Shown here: positions 17,543 through 24,949 of the stretch, in pieces
Layout of the letters: each line of letters begins with the position of its first letter
Position numbering within the stretch: the first letter of the stretch is position 1
Assembly: GCF_021397715.1 (NCBI RefSeq)
Contig: NZ_CP090210.1
Span: forward strand, 23,716-87,715
DNA from: Pantoea agglomerans
GTDB taxonomy: Bacteria; Pseudomonadota; Gammaproteobacteria; Enterobacterales; Enterobacteriaceae
Length of the DNA stretch: 64,000 nt
Direction: 5' to 3'
The notes under the pieces: generated by a model
Database searches by the model: none
What the model saw: the letters and a program-made list of their open reading frames with translations, nothing else
What the model was told of the DNA's origin: nothing
Made by a program: the position numbers and the translations under genes

Positions 17543-17944
17543 TTATTTAAAGTATTCCTGCAATTTTCCTGCAACACGCTCATTGACAGCCTTCACCCAC
17601 TCCGGGTCCAGAACCATTTCATTTTTGATGACCTTTTCGGGATCGACAGTTTCTTTCTGAATGCCAAAGATAGCGTCAGTGATAAAGCCACTGACGAGCA
17701 CATTTTTAGCGATAAATTCCAGCTTCTGGTCAAGTGTCTTTTCAGAGGCATCTTTATTTATTTTATTTTCATAAACACGGAGGCCGAGCCTGAACATTTC
17801 CATCACAAACGCTGATCGGTTAGCAGTATCGCGAGACTCACCGTCTTCCAGCTTTTTTTCGACGTGTGCATCAATCTTTTCCAGCAGTGAAAAAGGGATG
17901 GTAAGGTTAACCCTGTTACGCTTTGCTGAATTTTCATCATTCAT
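17543..17944 (-). CDS. traM: TraM-like relaxosome DNA-binding protein
   Basis: Relaxosome accessory protein that binds near oriT and links the DNA to the coupling protein. The 133-aa product has an N-terminal ribbon-helix-helix-like part (RVNLTIPFSLLEKIDAHV, then NRSAFVMEMFRLGLRVYE); LGLRVYE is shared with F TraM. A helical C-terminal part ends ERVAGKLQEYFK, comparable to the F TraM tetramer domain. Position, size and orientation next to oriT agree with this. The upstream GGTAACC repeats are likely its binding sites. Confidence 0.82.
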   Translation of the reverse strand: MNDENSAKRNRVNLTIPFSLLEKIDAHVEKKLEDGESRDTANRSAFVMEMFRLGLRVYENKINKDASEKTLDQKLEFIAKNVLVSGFITDAIFGIQKETVDPEKVIKNEMVLDPEWVKAVNERVAGKLQEYFK

Positions 17945-18030
17945 ATTTTTTTCTCTCTCTCATTTTAATTCACGCAGACAAGTTTCACATCGGACCAGTC
18001 CGGATGCAAAGTTTCGGGCATAGGTTTACT

Positions 18031-18195
18031 GGTAACCATCAGGTAACAATCGGTCTAAAATGGAGTAACCATCTGGAAACCAATGGCTGAAATTTGATTT
18101 TAACTTACTGATAATATTAAAACAAACCTTTTGGTAACCTTTGAAAAACCTTCAGGATCCCACAGGGTTACCGCATGGTAAGTTAACGCTGGTTA
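18031..18195. repeat. GGTAACC-type repeats, likely TraM sites
   Basis: Copies or near copies of the palindrome GGTAACC/GGTTACC occur at about 18031, 18041, 18065, 18075, 18133 and 18165, with related GGTAAG/GGTTAA at 18177 and 18190. They fill the segment between the traM-like gene and the nic site. In F-like oriTs, TraM sites occupy this place, often overlapping the traM promoter, so autoregulation is plausible. Confidence 0.55.
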
Positions 18196-18235
18196 AATGC
18201 TCTACGATTTACAACTAACTCGCTGATTTTAAATA

Positions 18236-18300
18236 GTTTAATATGCAAAAATAAATTTGCGAGTGGTGTGTAAAAACTCAACTCTTATGATATTATTGAG
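18236..18300 (+). other. oriT: oriT core with nic site
   Basis: The inverted repeat GCAAA-AATAAA-TTTGC (18245-18260) leads directly into GCGAGTGGTGTG (18259-18270). F has the same order: an inverted repeat ending TTTTTGC followed by GTGGGGTGTGG with the relaxase cut inside it. Cleavage by analogy falls at about 18268-18271 on the plus strand. The transferred strand is then the plus strand, its 5' end leading to higher coordinates, which agrees with leading-region genes lying there. The flanking traM-like and transglycosylase genes support the call. Confidence 0.82.
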
Positions 18301-18339
18301 CCTGACACCTCCCCCGAACTTTTCAAATCAGGAGCCGCA

Positions 18340-18840
18340 ATGCGTTTATTCACTCACGCTGCAGCCCTGCTGGCGACAGGCATTTTCTCCGCCAGCGTGA
18401 ATGCGGACTGTTTTATTAAAGCCGGCGAATGGTATTCCATCGATCCGGACTATCTGCGCGCTATCGCCTGGCAGGAATCCCGCTATAACCCGGGGGCCAT
18501 TAATACTAACCTGACAAAGGACGGTAAACCCGGCAGCAGTGATTACGGCCTCATGCAGATTAATTCGGAAACGATGCGGCGGCTGAAGAAGGAGTATCCC
18601 GGCCTCAGTAAAGAAAAGCTGCTCAGCGATCCGTGCCTGAACATTTATATCGGTGCGATGCTGCTGCGCCGTAATTTCAATCAGTACGGCACAACGTGGC
18701 TGGCGGTAGGAATGTACAACGCGGGAATGAAAAACAAGCCTGTCACCGTAACGAACCGCTATAACTATGCGATGCTGATTGACAAACATTATAAGGCCAT
18801 CAAATCAGGCACAATCCCGCGAAAAGCTTTCAGCGGCTGA
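18340..18840 (+). CDS. VirB1-type lytic transglycosylase (gene X / Orf169 type)
   Basis: Periplasmic enzyme that cleaves peptidoglycan to make room for the transfer channel. The 166-aa product has a signal peptide ending near VNADCFIKAG, the catalytic glutamate in AIAWQESRYNPGA, the motif SDYGLMQIN, and a C-terminal GMYNAG: the SLT goose-lysozyme-like pattern. F encodes the same protein at this place and in this orientation, next to oriT. The start follows AGGAG (18331-18335). Confidence 0.95.
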   Translation: MRLFTHAAALLATGIFSASVNADCFIKAGEWYSIDPDYLRAIAWQESRYNPGAINTNLTKDGKPGSSDYGLMQINSETMRRLKKEYPGLSKEKLLSDPCLNIYIGAMLLRRNFNQYGTTWLAVGMYNAGMKNKPVTVTNRYNYAMLIDKHYKAIKSGTIPRKAFSG

Positions 18841-19065
18841 ACAGATTTTGAAACTGACAAAGCGCGCAATGCATCTTTATCATTCTGCGCAGGGTTATTT
18901 TAAAGACAACAAAGAAGCTCGCGCGCAGAATTACCCGCCCCGGCTCAATGCCGGGAACGGGTAGCAGCAGAAACATCTCCTTTTTCTTACATTACGCCTG
19001 TTCCCTGCATCGCGCCGCTTTATATTTATCCGTCTCCGGTTTAATATCGGCAGCGGATAATAGGC

Positions 19066-19092
19066 AAAAAAAAAGGGAACCAATTGGCTCCC
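19066..19092 (-). terminator. Rho-independent terminator
   Basis: Read on the minus strand, GGGAGCCAATTGGTTCCC folds into a hairpin followed by nine T. It lies just after the stop of the minus-strand gene ending at 19102 and separates the leading region from the transglycosylase gene. The remainder of 18841-19065 shows no gene; a 61-codon frame there overlaps the end of the transglycosylase gene and lacks support. Confidence 0.85.
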
Positions 19093-19101
19093 CGATGACT
19101 G

Positions 19102-19542
19102 TTATTTTATTTCCGCAAGCGTTCGGTTTATCTCACCCTGCACGCCCTGATTGTGCCAGAAGTAATCGCGCCCGACCCTATATAAATTGCCTGCGTTAAA
19201 GCGCGCCAGCGTAATTTCTTCGCCGTCCAGGCTGCCGCTAAATTTTTTAGAAACCACATCGACCGCTTTTTGCTTCAGCGCGTCCGAATAATCCCGATCG
19301 GTAAAAACGTAGCCCACGCCCCCATAAATGCGATTAAAAGGAGAGGCACAGGAAACGGACATATCCTGCATACCATCAAAATAACTGTCTTTGTACTTGT
19401 CGGTTACGGCTTTTACTTCTTCCTCTGTCGGCCCGTCAGTCCAGTTAACGCTTACGCTGTCATAGCTGCGCTTACGAACCGAGAATTTAACACCCGGAAA
19501 TTTTGCCTTCAGCTCTTTGCGGATGTTAGACGTCACCTGCAC
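19102..19542 (-). CDS. Downstream half of a frameshifted leading-region gene
   Basis: This frame (about 146 codons if begun at an internal GTG) continues the protein encoded at 19533-19952 after a one-base shift. The text across the junction would read ERLK then NGPEYAALSQDKNGAVQV, followed by the charged domain VTSNIRKELKAKFPGVKFSVRKRS and DGPTEEEVKAVTDKYKDSYFDGM. This half resembles LPD29-type domains found in plasmid and phage polyvalent proteins (recalled, not searched). It may be made only by frameshifting, or the gene may be broken. Confidence 0.6.
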   Translation of the reverse strand: MQVTSNIRKELKAKFPGVKFSVRKRSYDSVSVNWTDGPTEEEVKAVTDKYKDSYFDGMQDMSVSCASPFNRIYGGVGYVFTDRDYSDALKQKAVDVVSKKFSGSLDGEEITLARFNAGNLYRVGRDYFWHNQGVQGEINRTLAEIK

Positions 19543-19952
19543 AGCGCCGTTTTTATCCTGCGAGAGCGCGGCATATTCCGGGCCGTTTTTAAACGCTCAC
19601 ACTCAGCTGCATAAAGGCGTTCTGCCTCCTCTTTTTCCTGCTGCTTACGGCGCTCTTCCGACTCGGCATGTTTTACAATGCGCGCCGTTTCTTCCCCGCT
19701 TTTTATTTCCGGAAATATACTCCACTGTTTTCCGTGCAGGATACTTTCCGGCAGCCCGCGAGATATTCCGCCGCTCTCAAACGCAATATCAAATGTGGCA
19801 TTACCGCCATAAGATACGCAGCCTGAAAGCGACCCAACTGATGCCGGTTTCTGCTCACAGTGAACGGCGAACACGACACCCCACCCGCGATTGTAAAGAA
19901 TTGTGCTGACAACCTGACCGATAATCACTGCCTGCGCATTGTGCATTTTCAT
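19533..19952 (-). CDS. Upstream half of the same gene, ends at T_TTA_AAA
   Basis: The start MKMHNAQAVIIGQVVSTILY is set by AAGGA 8 bases upstream. The N-terminal domain (RGWGVVFAVHCEQKPASVG, then FDIAFESGGISRGLPESILHG) is followed by a Glu/Lys/Arg-rich helix. The frame stops soon after ERLKTARNMPRSR. At the codons CGT TTA AAA ACG the heptamer T TTA AAA is a legal -1 slippery site; a -1 slip joins it to the frame ending at 19102, giving a protein of about 280 residues. A missing A in the A5 run (real or sequencing error) would look the same. Confidence 0.6.
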   Translation of the reverse strand: MKMHNAQAVIIGQVVSTILYNRGWGVVFAVHCEQKPASVGSLSGCVSYGGNATFDIAFESGGISRGLPESILHGKQWSIFPEIKSGEETARIVKHAESEERRKQQEKEEAERLYAAECERLKTARNMPRSRRIKTALCR

Positions 19953-20016
19953 TTCAGTTTTCCTTAAATCAGTTGAGACGAAAAAGCGGCCCGCCCTTCT
20001 AGGCCGCACAACGTTT

Positions 20017-20607
20017 TCAGAACGGGATCTCGTTCAGGGTGGTATCACCGGCACCGGCAGTTACCTGATTTTTTGGCACCGGATTGAGCGCGTTTTCCAG
20101 CGAGATAACGCCGCGTGCGACGTCACTGGCCAGGTGATAATCCAGCCCTGCGTCACTCGCTTCGTGGAAGCGGTCAAAAAATGCTTTTGCCTCTTCAGCC
20201 CTCACCGCAGAGGCACGACGCATATATTCCCGGCGAGCATCTTGCCAGAAAGCCGTGCGGTAAAAGATCTGGCCACGGCTGGCAATGATGTATCGCCCGT
20301 CAGCGTTTTCGCCCAGGTCGTACAGCGCCGTCATGCCTCCGCCTGAACTCGTCACACACGGCAACGCGGTATGTCCGGCAGCCATCAGCGCGCTGACATC
20401 TGTTTCATCAAGCAGCAGCACGTCCGTGCCATAGCTGCCGTTTCGCGCCGGGAAGTGCTTCCCCTCTGACGGCGTGACCTTTTCGCCGTTTTTGCCTGTG
20501 ACGTGCCAGCGCGTGCGCAGATCGTTTGCACTGACGCAGATTTTTGGTCCGTTAACCCATGTTTTGGAAGATTCTGAAGCGGCGGTGTTGACGTTTTGTG
20601 TGTGCAT
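20017..20607 (-). CDS. Unrecognised leading-region protein with QNVN leader
   Basis: 196 aa, function unknown. Residues 1-18 (MHTQNVNTAASESSKTWV) are a leader shared with two other genes here and related to three more. The middle has YDLGENADGRYIIASRGQIFYRT and a charged helix; the C-terminus ends TTLNEIPF, recalling the IPF tip that SSB uses to recruit partners. The start follows AGGAG. It is first in the leading region after a full copy of the repeated hairpin unit (20608-21225). Confidence 0.65.
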   Translation of the reverse strand: MHTQNVNTAASESSKTWVNGPKICVSANDLRTRWHVTGKNGEKVTPSEGKHFPARNGSYGTDVLLLDETDVSALMAAGHTALPCVTSSGGGMTALYDLGENADGRYIIASRGQIFYRTAFWQDARREYMRRASAVRAEEAKAFFDRFHEASDAGLDYHLASDVARGVISLENALNPVPKNQVTAGAGDTTLNEIPF

Positions 20608-20905
20608 GCTGGTTCTCCTGTCAGGTGGTTAATTCATGTTTCGGTTAGTTCCTCGCGGCAAAGGGCTGAGAAGCAACGGCAGGCAGCAGATACAAGGGCG
20701 CCGCAGGCGTGCACTTCACCCTTGTATCTGATGAATGACGGTGCTTTGATTCGCCCGCCGCGTGGGACGTACCGCAACATGACCACCGCACCGGAGATGA
20801 GCAGGCACACACCCGACCGCAACGCGGGCGTCCCCAGCGGCCACGTCTTTTTGTGGCCAGTGAACGCGCGGGCGTGAGCCCGCTGCAGGGGTTGACCTGG
20901 CCGTT
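20608..20905 (-). promoter_or_regulatory. Structured 5' region, type B copy 1
   Basis: About 300 bp upstream of the gene at 20017, repeated almost exactly at 22553-22850. It holds a perfect 12-bp stem (CAGATACAAGGG pairing with CCCTTGTATCTG, 20687-20730), the hairpin GGCCAC/GTGGCC around a T-rich loop, the hairpin GCGGGC-GTGA-GCCCGC, and TTGACC on the plus strand. No convincing gene lies here. Likely part of a single-strand promoter (Frpo-like) and a leader RNA; function inferred. Confidence 0.6.
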
Positions 20906-21029
20906 GCCATCAGACCCTAGCCGGCAGGCCCGAACCCCGCAGGGATTCGGCGGAGCTTACCGGCGCAGCCGGTTAGCGCAGTGGGGCTGACGACCCGGCA
21001 ACGCCGGGGAGCCGGAGGGGGCCATCAGG
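20906..21029. repeat. ~124-bp multi-hairpin element, copy 1
   Basis: Bounded by direct repeats GCCATCAG. Between them come hairpins CGAACCCCG-CAGG-GATTCGG (imperfect), CCGGC-GCA-GCCGG and CCCGGC-AAC-GCCGGG, with the fixed segment GGCGGAGCTTACCGGC. Eight further copies lie at 22851, 24586, 25568, 28983, 29883, 32619, 34289 and 38226, always in this orientation and always between leading-region genes. Confidence 0.8.
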
Positions 21030-21225
21030 CTGTTAATGTCGTTGACCTTCTGGAACAGGAAACCGGTGAAGCAGCTGCAGCACAGCAGCAGAACGGAGAG
21101 CAGCAGGAAGCAGAGAGAGAAGACCGTGAGGCAGCGTCCCGGAGAGAGAAAGCGCAGGCGGAGGGAGATGACCGGTGCGTCAGCACCGGTTTTTCCCGGC
21201 CCGCAGGGCCGCCCGCTTTTAAAGC
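21030..21225. repeat. Repeat block C, copy 1
   Basis: A purine-rich tract (GAAGCAGCTGCAGCACAGC, then GGAAGCAGAGAGAGAAGACC) followed by the hairpin CCGGTGC-GTCA-GCACCGG with TTTTT on the plus strand, and GGCCCGCAGGGCCGCCCGC. Related blocks follow other copies of the 124-bp element at 22975, 25676, 30008 and 32744. Open frames through it differ between copies, so it is not treated as coding. The hairpin reads as a plus-strand terminator. Confidence 0.6.
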
Positions 21226-21266
21226 GGTGCCCGCAAACGGTTCAGACCTTCTCAATATTCAGTCAT

Positions 21267-21288
21267 AAAAAAGCCCCTTTCGGGGCTG
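21267..21288 (-). terminator. Rho-independent terminator
   Basis: On the minus strand, AGCCCC-GAAA-GGGGCT is followed by six T (complement of the A run at 21267-21272). It lies 24 bases after the stop of the small membrane-protein gene ending at 21312 and closes that transcript before repeat block C. Confidence 0.85.
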
Positions 21289-21311
21289 ATGTCGCTTGCA
21301 GTAATACACTG

Positions 21312-21515
21312 TCAGTGCCCAAGTGCCTTCATTGCAAGCACTGTTACCGTTGCCACTGCACCAATCATGCCGCTGGCAATCGCCACCGGATACCAGAAAG
21401 TTTCGCGTGTCAGCTTTCCCGCCTCCGCGTTCAGCTTCTGCGTCTCTGCCATAAGCTTGGCAATTTCAGCATTAATTTTGTTGGTGTTCAGCTCGTTCAT
21501 ATCAGTTGCCGACAT
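21312..21515 (-). CDS. 67-aa coiled-coil membrane protein
   Basis: Unrecognised small protein. The chosen start gives MSATDMNELNTNKINAEIAK, preceded by GGGGAAAAT; the longer frame upstream has no good ribosome-binding site. Residues 5-40 form a heptad-rich helix (alternating N/K/E and L/I/A), followed by one membrane helix (WYPVAIASGMIGAVATVTVL). Similar coiled-coil plus single-helix proteins occur in phages and plasmids; function unknown. A terminator follows. Confidence 0.65.
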   Translation of the reverse strand: MSATDMNELNTNKINAEIAKLMAETQKLNAEAGKLTRETFWYPVAIASGMIGAVATVTVLAMKALGH

Positions 21516-21638
21516 GTATTTTCCCCTTTCGGGCAGGATCGCAGCCGTTCTGCGCCTGCTGTCAGTATATCCCGCTGGCCTGCTATACTCCACGCCAGCG
21601 TACAAAATTCATTCAGGCTTATTATTAATCTGCTGCCC

Positions 21639-21962
21639 TCAGCTCCGCAGCCAGCGGTTAGTGATCATGCCTGGGATCACCCTGTAGCCCACGTCGAACT
21701 CAAGCACGGCTACCGGCCAGCTTTCGCGCAGATAAATGCGCAGCCCTTCCGGCTCGTCGGTCGGCTCATGAATAATGCTACACATGCCCAGTTCCTCCCA
21801 CGGTACGGCGCTGAATCCCGCAAACGTTCCTGCGTCGCAGATATATGCGTAAAGATCCATAAATTGTGCCGCCGTCAGGGTGTCATGCTCCAGTGCTGGT
21901 GTTGCCAGAGTAGAGAGGTTTACAGCCAGGTTCGCGTGTGCGAGGATGCGTGTATCAGACAT
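21639..21962 (-). CDS. Unrecognised leading-region protein, 107 aa
   Basis: No family recognised. The product begins MSDTRILAHANLAVNLSTLA and contains AGFSAVPWEELGMCSIIHEP and a C-terminal VGYRVIPGMITNRWL. No signal peptide or membrane segment. A ribosome-binding site (AAGGAG) lies 7 bases upstream. It has no QNVN leader and probably shares a transcript with the gene upstream at 22049. Confidence 0.65.
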   Translation of the reverse strand: MSDTRILAHANLAVNLSTLATPALEHDTLTAAQFMDLYAYICDAGTFAGFSAVPWEELGMCSIIHEPTDEPEGLRIYLRESWPVAVLEFDVGYRVIPGMITNRWLRS

Positions 21963-22026
21963 AAAGTTAACTCCTTCGTGTTTTGATGTTGGCCGAACCG
22001 TGTTGCTGCACGCCCGGCCGTTAAGA

Positions 22027-22050
22027 GAGCAGGCTCAGGCCTGCTTTTTT
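22027..22050 (+). terminator. Hairpin with T tract on the plus strand
   Basis: AGCAGGC-TCAG-GCCTGCT followed by six T on the plus strand, just past the 3' end of a minus-strand gene. Its orientation would stop plus-strand transcripts, not those of the neighbouring genes. On the minus strand the hairpin has an A run before it and no T run after it. Confidence 0.6.
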
Positions 22051-22552
22051 AATGCGTGTTATTCCCTGCCATTGCCAGCACCGCACTCAGCAGCAGATCC
22101 GCATGTTTCTTCGAGGCATAGTCCCGGCACTCAAAATAACGCCCGCGAATATGCGCAAAAATGTGCGTCACCTTGCCTGAATACATCTCGCTGCACTTGA
22201 ACGTTTCGCCTGTCGGGGTTGATTTCCAGTCCAGCGGCGGCAGCACGGTCAGCTGATCAATCCAGCGCGCCTCGGTAATTTCTTCCCACGGCCTGAAAAG
22301 ACGCGTACAGAACAGGGCATCAGCCTCGGATTCGGTCATCAGTGCCATGTCGCCATACTGCAATTGCAGTTCTTCCAGCGTTTCAAAGTTAAATACTGCT
22401 ACGATGCTCCCGTCTTTAAGCGTAATCGCCTGGCTGAATATCTTGCCTGTATCGATGCGCACGAAAACCAGGTTGTCAGCAGGTTTGCCTTGGCTTTTAA
22501 CCCATGTTTTGGAAGATTCTGAAGCGGCGACGTTGACGTTTTGTGTGTGCAT
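22049..22552 (-). CDS. Unrecognised leading-region protein with QNVN leader
   Basis: 167 aa, function unknown. Leader MHTQNVNVAASESSKTWVKS matches that of the gene at 20017, but the rest differs fully (DNLVFVRIDTGKIFSQAITL; KDGSIVAVFNFETLEELQLQ; FECRDYASKKHADLLLSAVL). The first ~50 bases and the ~600 bp upstream are close to identical to those of the 20017 gene, so it looks as though one expression unit has been duplicated and joined to a new coding body. Confidence 0.65.
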   Translation of the reverse strand: MHTQNVNVAASESSKTWVKSQGKPADNLVFVRIDTGKIFSQAITLKDGSIVAVFNFETLEELQLQYGDMALMTESEADALFCTRLFRPWEEITEARWIDQLTVLPPLDWKSTPTGETFKCSEMYSGKVTHIFAHIRGRYFECRDYASKKHADLLLSAVLAMAGNNTH

Positions 22553-22850
22553 GCTGGTTCTCCTGTCAGGTGGTTAATTCATGTTTCGGTTAGTTCCTCG
22601 CGGCAAAGGGCTGAGAAGCAACGGCAGGCAGCAGATACAAGGGCGCCGCAGGCGTGCACTTCACCCTTGTATCTGATGAATGACGGTGCTTTGATTCGCC
22701 CGCCGCGTGGGACGTACCGCAACATGACCACCGCACCGGAGATGAGCAGGCACACACCCGACCGCAACGCGGGCGTCCCCAGCGGCCACGTCTTTTTGTG
22801 GCCAGTGAACGCGCGGGCGTGAGCCCGCTGCAGGGGTTGACCTGGCCGTT
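22553..22850 (-). promoter_or_regulatory. Structured 5' region, type B copy 2
   Basis: Near-identical to 20608-20905, including the perfect 12-bp stem with its 20-base loop (22632-22675), the GGCCAC/GTGGCC and GCGGGC/GCCCGC hairpins and the TTGACC just before the 124-bp element. The almost complete identity over ~600 bp suggests a recent duplication or gene conversion. Confidence 0.6.
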
Positions 22851-22974
22851 GCCATCAGACCCTAGCCGGCAGGCCCGAACCCCGGAGGGATTCGGCGGAG
22901 CTTACCGGCACAGCCGGTTAGCGCAGTGGGGCTGACGACCCGGCAACGCCGGGGAGCCGGAGGGGGCCATCAGG
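22851..22974. repeat. ~124-bp multi-hairpin element, copy 2
   Basis: Same architecture as copy 1. The CCGGC-ACA-GCCGG loop has one base changed, and the CCGGAGG segment replaces CCGCAGG, but the stems are kept, as expected for selection on structure. Confidence 0.8.
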
Positions 22975-23155
22975 CTGTTTATGCTGTTGACCTTTATGGA
23001 GAGGAAACCGGAGAAGCAGCTGCAGCACAGCGGCAGGAAGCAGAGAGAGAAGACCGTGAGACAGCGTCCCGGAGAGAGAAAGCGCAGGCGAAGGGAGAGA
23101 GTCGGTGCGTCAGCACCGGTTTTTCCCGGCCCGCAGGGCCGCCCACTTTTAAGCC
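22975..23155. repeat. Repeat block C, copy 2
   Basis: Purine-rich tract and the CCGGTGC/GCACCGG hairpin with T run as in copy 1, with a shorter central part. It ends near the stop of the gene at 23204. Confidence 0.55.
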
Positions 23156-23203
23156 GCGGCTTATGCAGCTGCAGGGCCAAAGCCAGCCCCGCGCTTACTG
23201 CCT

Positions 23204-23569
23204 TTAACATTCGCCCAGCTCGGCCTGATAATGCATTTCCGCCGAACTGACCAGCGACGCAAATGTTACGCTTTCGTCCGTTATGCCCTCCTGTTCACAC
23301 AGGTGCATCAGGTTAGCTATCAGATCCTGCACGGCGATGTAAGCTTCGTCCCCGCTTCCGTCTAAACCGGTACGCCGGGCAAATACCCAAAGCGCTTCGG
23401 CTGCAACCGTTGCCCTGTCCGTATTGCCCCAGATAAGCGCCGGTCGCTCAGTTCCCGCAGCCGTCGCGGCAATCTCCTCGATAACGTCCATTCGCACCGG
23501 CTCGCGCGTCCCGGTTAACTCCGGGTTTACTGGCTGGTTATCCAGTGATAAGGTTTGTGCTGTAGACAC
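23204..23569 (-). CDS. Unrecognised leading-region protein, 121 aa
   Basis: No family recognised with confidence. The product begins MSTAQTLSLDNQPVNPELTG, with a helical body VDRATVAAEALWVFARRTG-like (actual residues NTDRATVAAEALWVFA) and DLIANLMHLCEQEGITDES. Soluble, acidic. It lacks the QNVN leader. It is probably co-transcribed with the radC-like gene upstream. Confidence 0.6.
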   Translation of the reverse strand: MSTAQTLSLDNQPVNPELTGTREPVRMDVIEEIAATAAGTERPALIWGNTDRATVAAEALWVFARRTGLDGSGDEAYIAVQDLIANLMHLCEQEGITDESVTFASLVSSAEMHYQAELGEC

Positions 23570-23641
23570 ATTGATCTCCTGTTCTGTGGTCAGCGTTTCT
23601 CTGATGCCCCGGCTTCGTCGTAGATACCAGGGGCGGAATCT

Positions 23642-23668
23642 GGCAGGGTTAACACCCTGCCTTTTTTC
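23642..23668 (+). terminator. Strong hairpin with T tract on the plus strand
   Basis: GGCAGGGT-TAAC-ACCCTGCC followed by six T on the plus strand. It lies just beyond the 3' end of the minus-strand radC-like gene, so it faces the wrong way for that gene. Together with 22027-22050 and the block C hairpins it would block transcription running away from oriT. Confidence 0.7.
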
Positions 23669-23677
23669 TGTCCTGAA

Positions 23678-24241
23678 TCAGACAAGCCCTCGCTCTGCCA
23701 TTGATATGGCATCATTACCCGCCACCACGATGTGATCGATTACCCGCACACCAATCAGCTCAAGCGCCTTCTTCAGGCGAACGGTTATCTGCTCGTCTGC
23801 ACGCGACGGCTCTGTGCTGAAGGAAGGGTGGTTATGACTCATGATTACTGCAGCTGCGTTATGGCGTAATGCTGCCCTAGCAACTTCACGGGGATGAATT
23901 TCAGTCGATGCAATGCTGCCTTTAAACAGTTCTTCATACGCCATCAGCTGATGCTGGTTATTGAGAAAAGCCACAGCAAATACTTCTCTTTCAAGCCCGG
24001 ACAGCTTTGCCCGAAAAAATTCGGCTGATACAGCCGCTGATTCGAAAACCGTGCCAGTCGGGTAGCGGAAATCTATCGCGCGCGTTGCCTCTGTAAGGAT
24101 CTGGCTGACGGTAGCCATAGCATAATTGCCCTGTCTGTCGCGCACATGCAGGTTGCTGAAAAAGCTGACATTGTGCCCTGCTATTTCCAGTGATGATTCT
24201 TTAGATTCTGAAGCCGTGGTGTTGACGTTCTGCTGTGACAT
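23678..24241 (-). CDS. RadC-like JAB/MPN-domain protein with QNVN leader
   Basis: 187-aa member of the RadC family (JAMM metal-binding fold) common on plasmids and genomic islands; its biochemical role is not settled. The metal-site pattern is visible as SHNHPSFSTEPSRAD (HxH...D) near residue 145, with TGTVFESAAVSAEFFRAKLS upstream. Residues 1-17 (MSQQNVNTTASESKESS) are a leader, identical to that of the parB-like protein at 26651. I start at 24241 because CGGGAGACACAAC gives a ribosome-binding site; the longer frame upstream runs through repeat DNA. Confidence 0.85.
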   Translation of the reverse strand: MSQQNVNTTASESKESSLEIAGHNVSFFSNLHVRDRQGNYAMATVSQILTEATRAIDFRYPTGTVFESAAVSAEFFRAKLSGLEREVFAVAFLNNQHQLMAYEELFKGSIASTEIHPREVARAALRHNAAAVIMSHNHPSFSTEPSRADEQITVRLKKALELIGVRVIDHIVVAGNDAISMAERGLV

Positions 24242-24585
24242 GTTGTGTCTCCCGTGTGGTTTAAGTGATGTTTCTCTGAGTTCCTCGCCGTGAGGGCAGA
24301 ACGGGCGACCGGGCATCAGGCTGAACGCAGGGGGAAACGGCAAAGCCGCAGCCCGCAGGGACCGGGTGCAGCCGTTTAGCGCGCGACCCTTGCGTGAAGA
24401 CGCCCGGGTGCCAGGTTTCTGCACGGCGAAGGGGCTCAGGGGAACAGAACAGAACGCGGAAGGATGAACAGGGCACGGCCCCGGAACGGCACGCCACGGT
24501 GCCGGAACGGTCCTTAGCGGCCACGTCCTTTTGTGGCCAGTGAACGCGCGGGCGAAAGCCCGCTGCAGGGGTTGACCTGGCAGTT
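24242..24585 (-). promoter_or_regulatory. Structured 5' region, type D copy 1
   Basis: About 340 bp upstream of the radC-like gene, repeated at 28640-28982 and 32274-32618. Contains GC-rich inverted repeats and, nearest the 124-bp element, the same GGCCAC/GTGGCC and GCGGGC/GCCCGC hairpins and TTGACC as type B. A 109-codon open frame through it is conserved in two copies but disrupted in the third, so I do not call it a gene. Confidence 0.55.
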
Positions 24586-24709
24586 GCCATCAGACCCTAG
24601 CCGGCAGGCCCGAACCCCGGAGGGATTCGGCGGAGCTTACCGGCACAGCCGGTTAGCGCAGTGGGGCTGACGACCCGGCAACGCCGGGAAGCCGGAGGGG
24701 GCCATCAGG
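24586..24709. repeat. ~124-bp multi-hairpin element, copy 3
   Basis: Full copy with both GCCATCAG ends. The AT-rich cargo segment 24710-25567 begins right after it, where other copies have block C. Confidence 0.8.
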
Positions 24710-24949
24710 TTGTTGATACTTGTGTCCGCTAAGTGCCAAAAACAGATATTACTAATACCAGTCTTTGTTCATCATAAAGAAGAGTTCTTGCGATGAATGA
24801 TTTACTGAGATAAAAAAATGGATACTAACGAGGGACATTGATAGCTGTTCTATTATATTAACACCACCTTAATAAAGTGCTTAGTAAGCACCTGTGATAT
24901 TAATAATTGATACCGTAGAAGTTATTTCCAGAAACAGAAAACTACAGCG
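24710..24949. other. AT-rich gap, start of cargo 1
   Basis: About 240 bases of strikingly AT-rich DNA between element copy 3 and the stop of the next gene. I see no gene, repeat array or clear terminator in it. The base composition differs sharply from the GC-rich repeats on either side, marking a foreign insertion. Confidence 0.5.

Noticed and set aside
18779..18964. 61-codon frame at the end of the transglycosylase gene
   Set aside because: Starts inside the transglycosylase gene in another frame without a ribosome-binding site.
20716..20910. 64-codon frame in type B 5' regions, identical in two copies
   Set aside because: Identity of the whole ~600-bp block explains it. No start signal and no similarity to known proteins.
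24261..24590. 109-codon open frame (MATARSTPAAG...) conserved in the type D 5' regions
   Set aside because: Kept open in two copies but shifted in the third (32274-32618), no ribosome-binding site, and it runs through palindromic repeat DNA. Conservation follows from the repeat itself.
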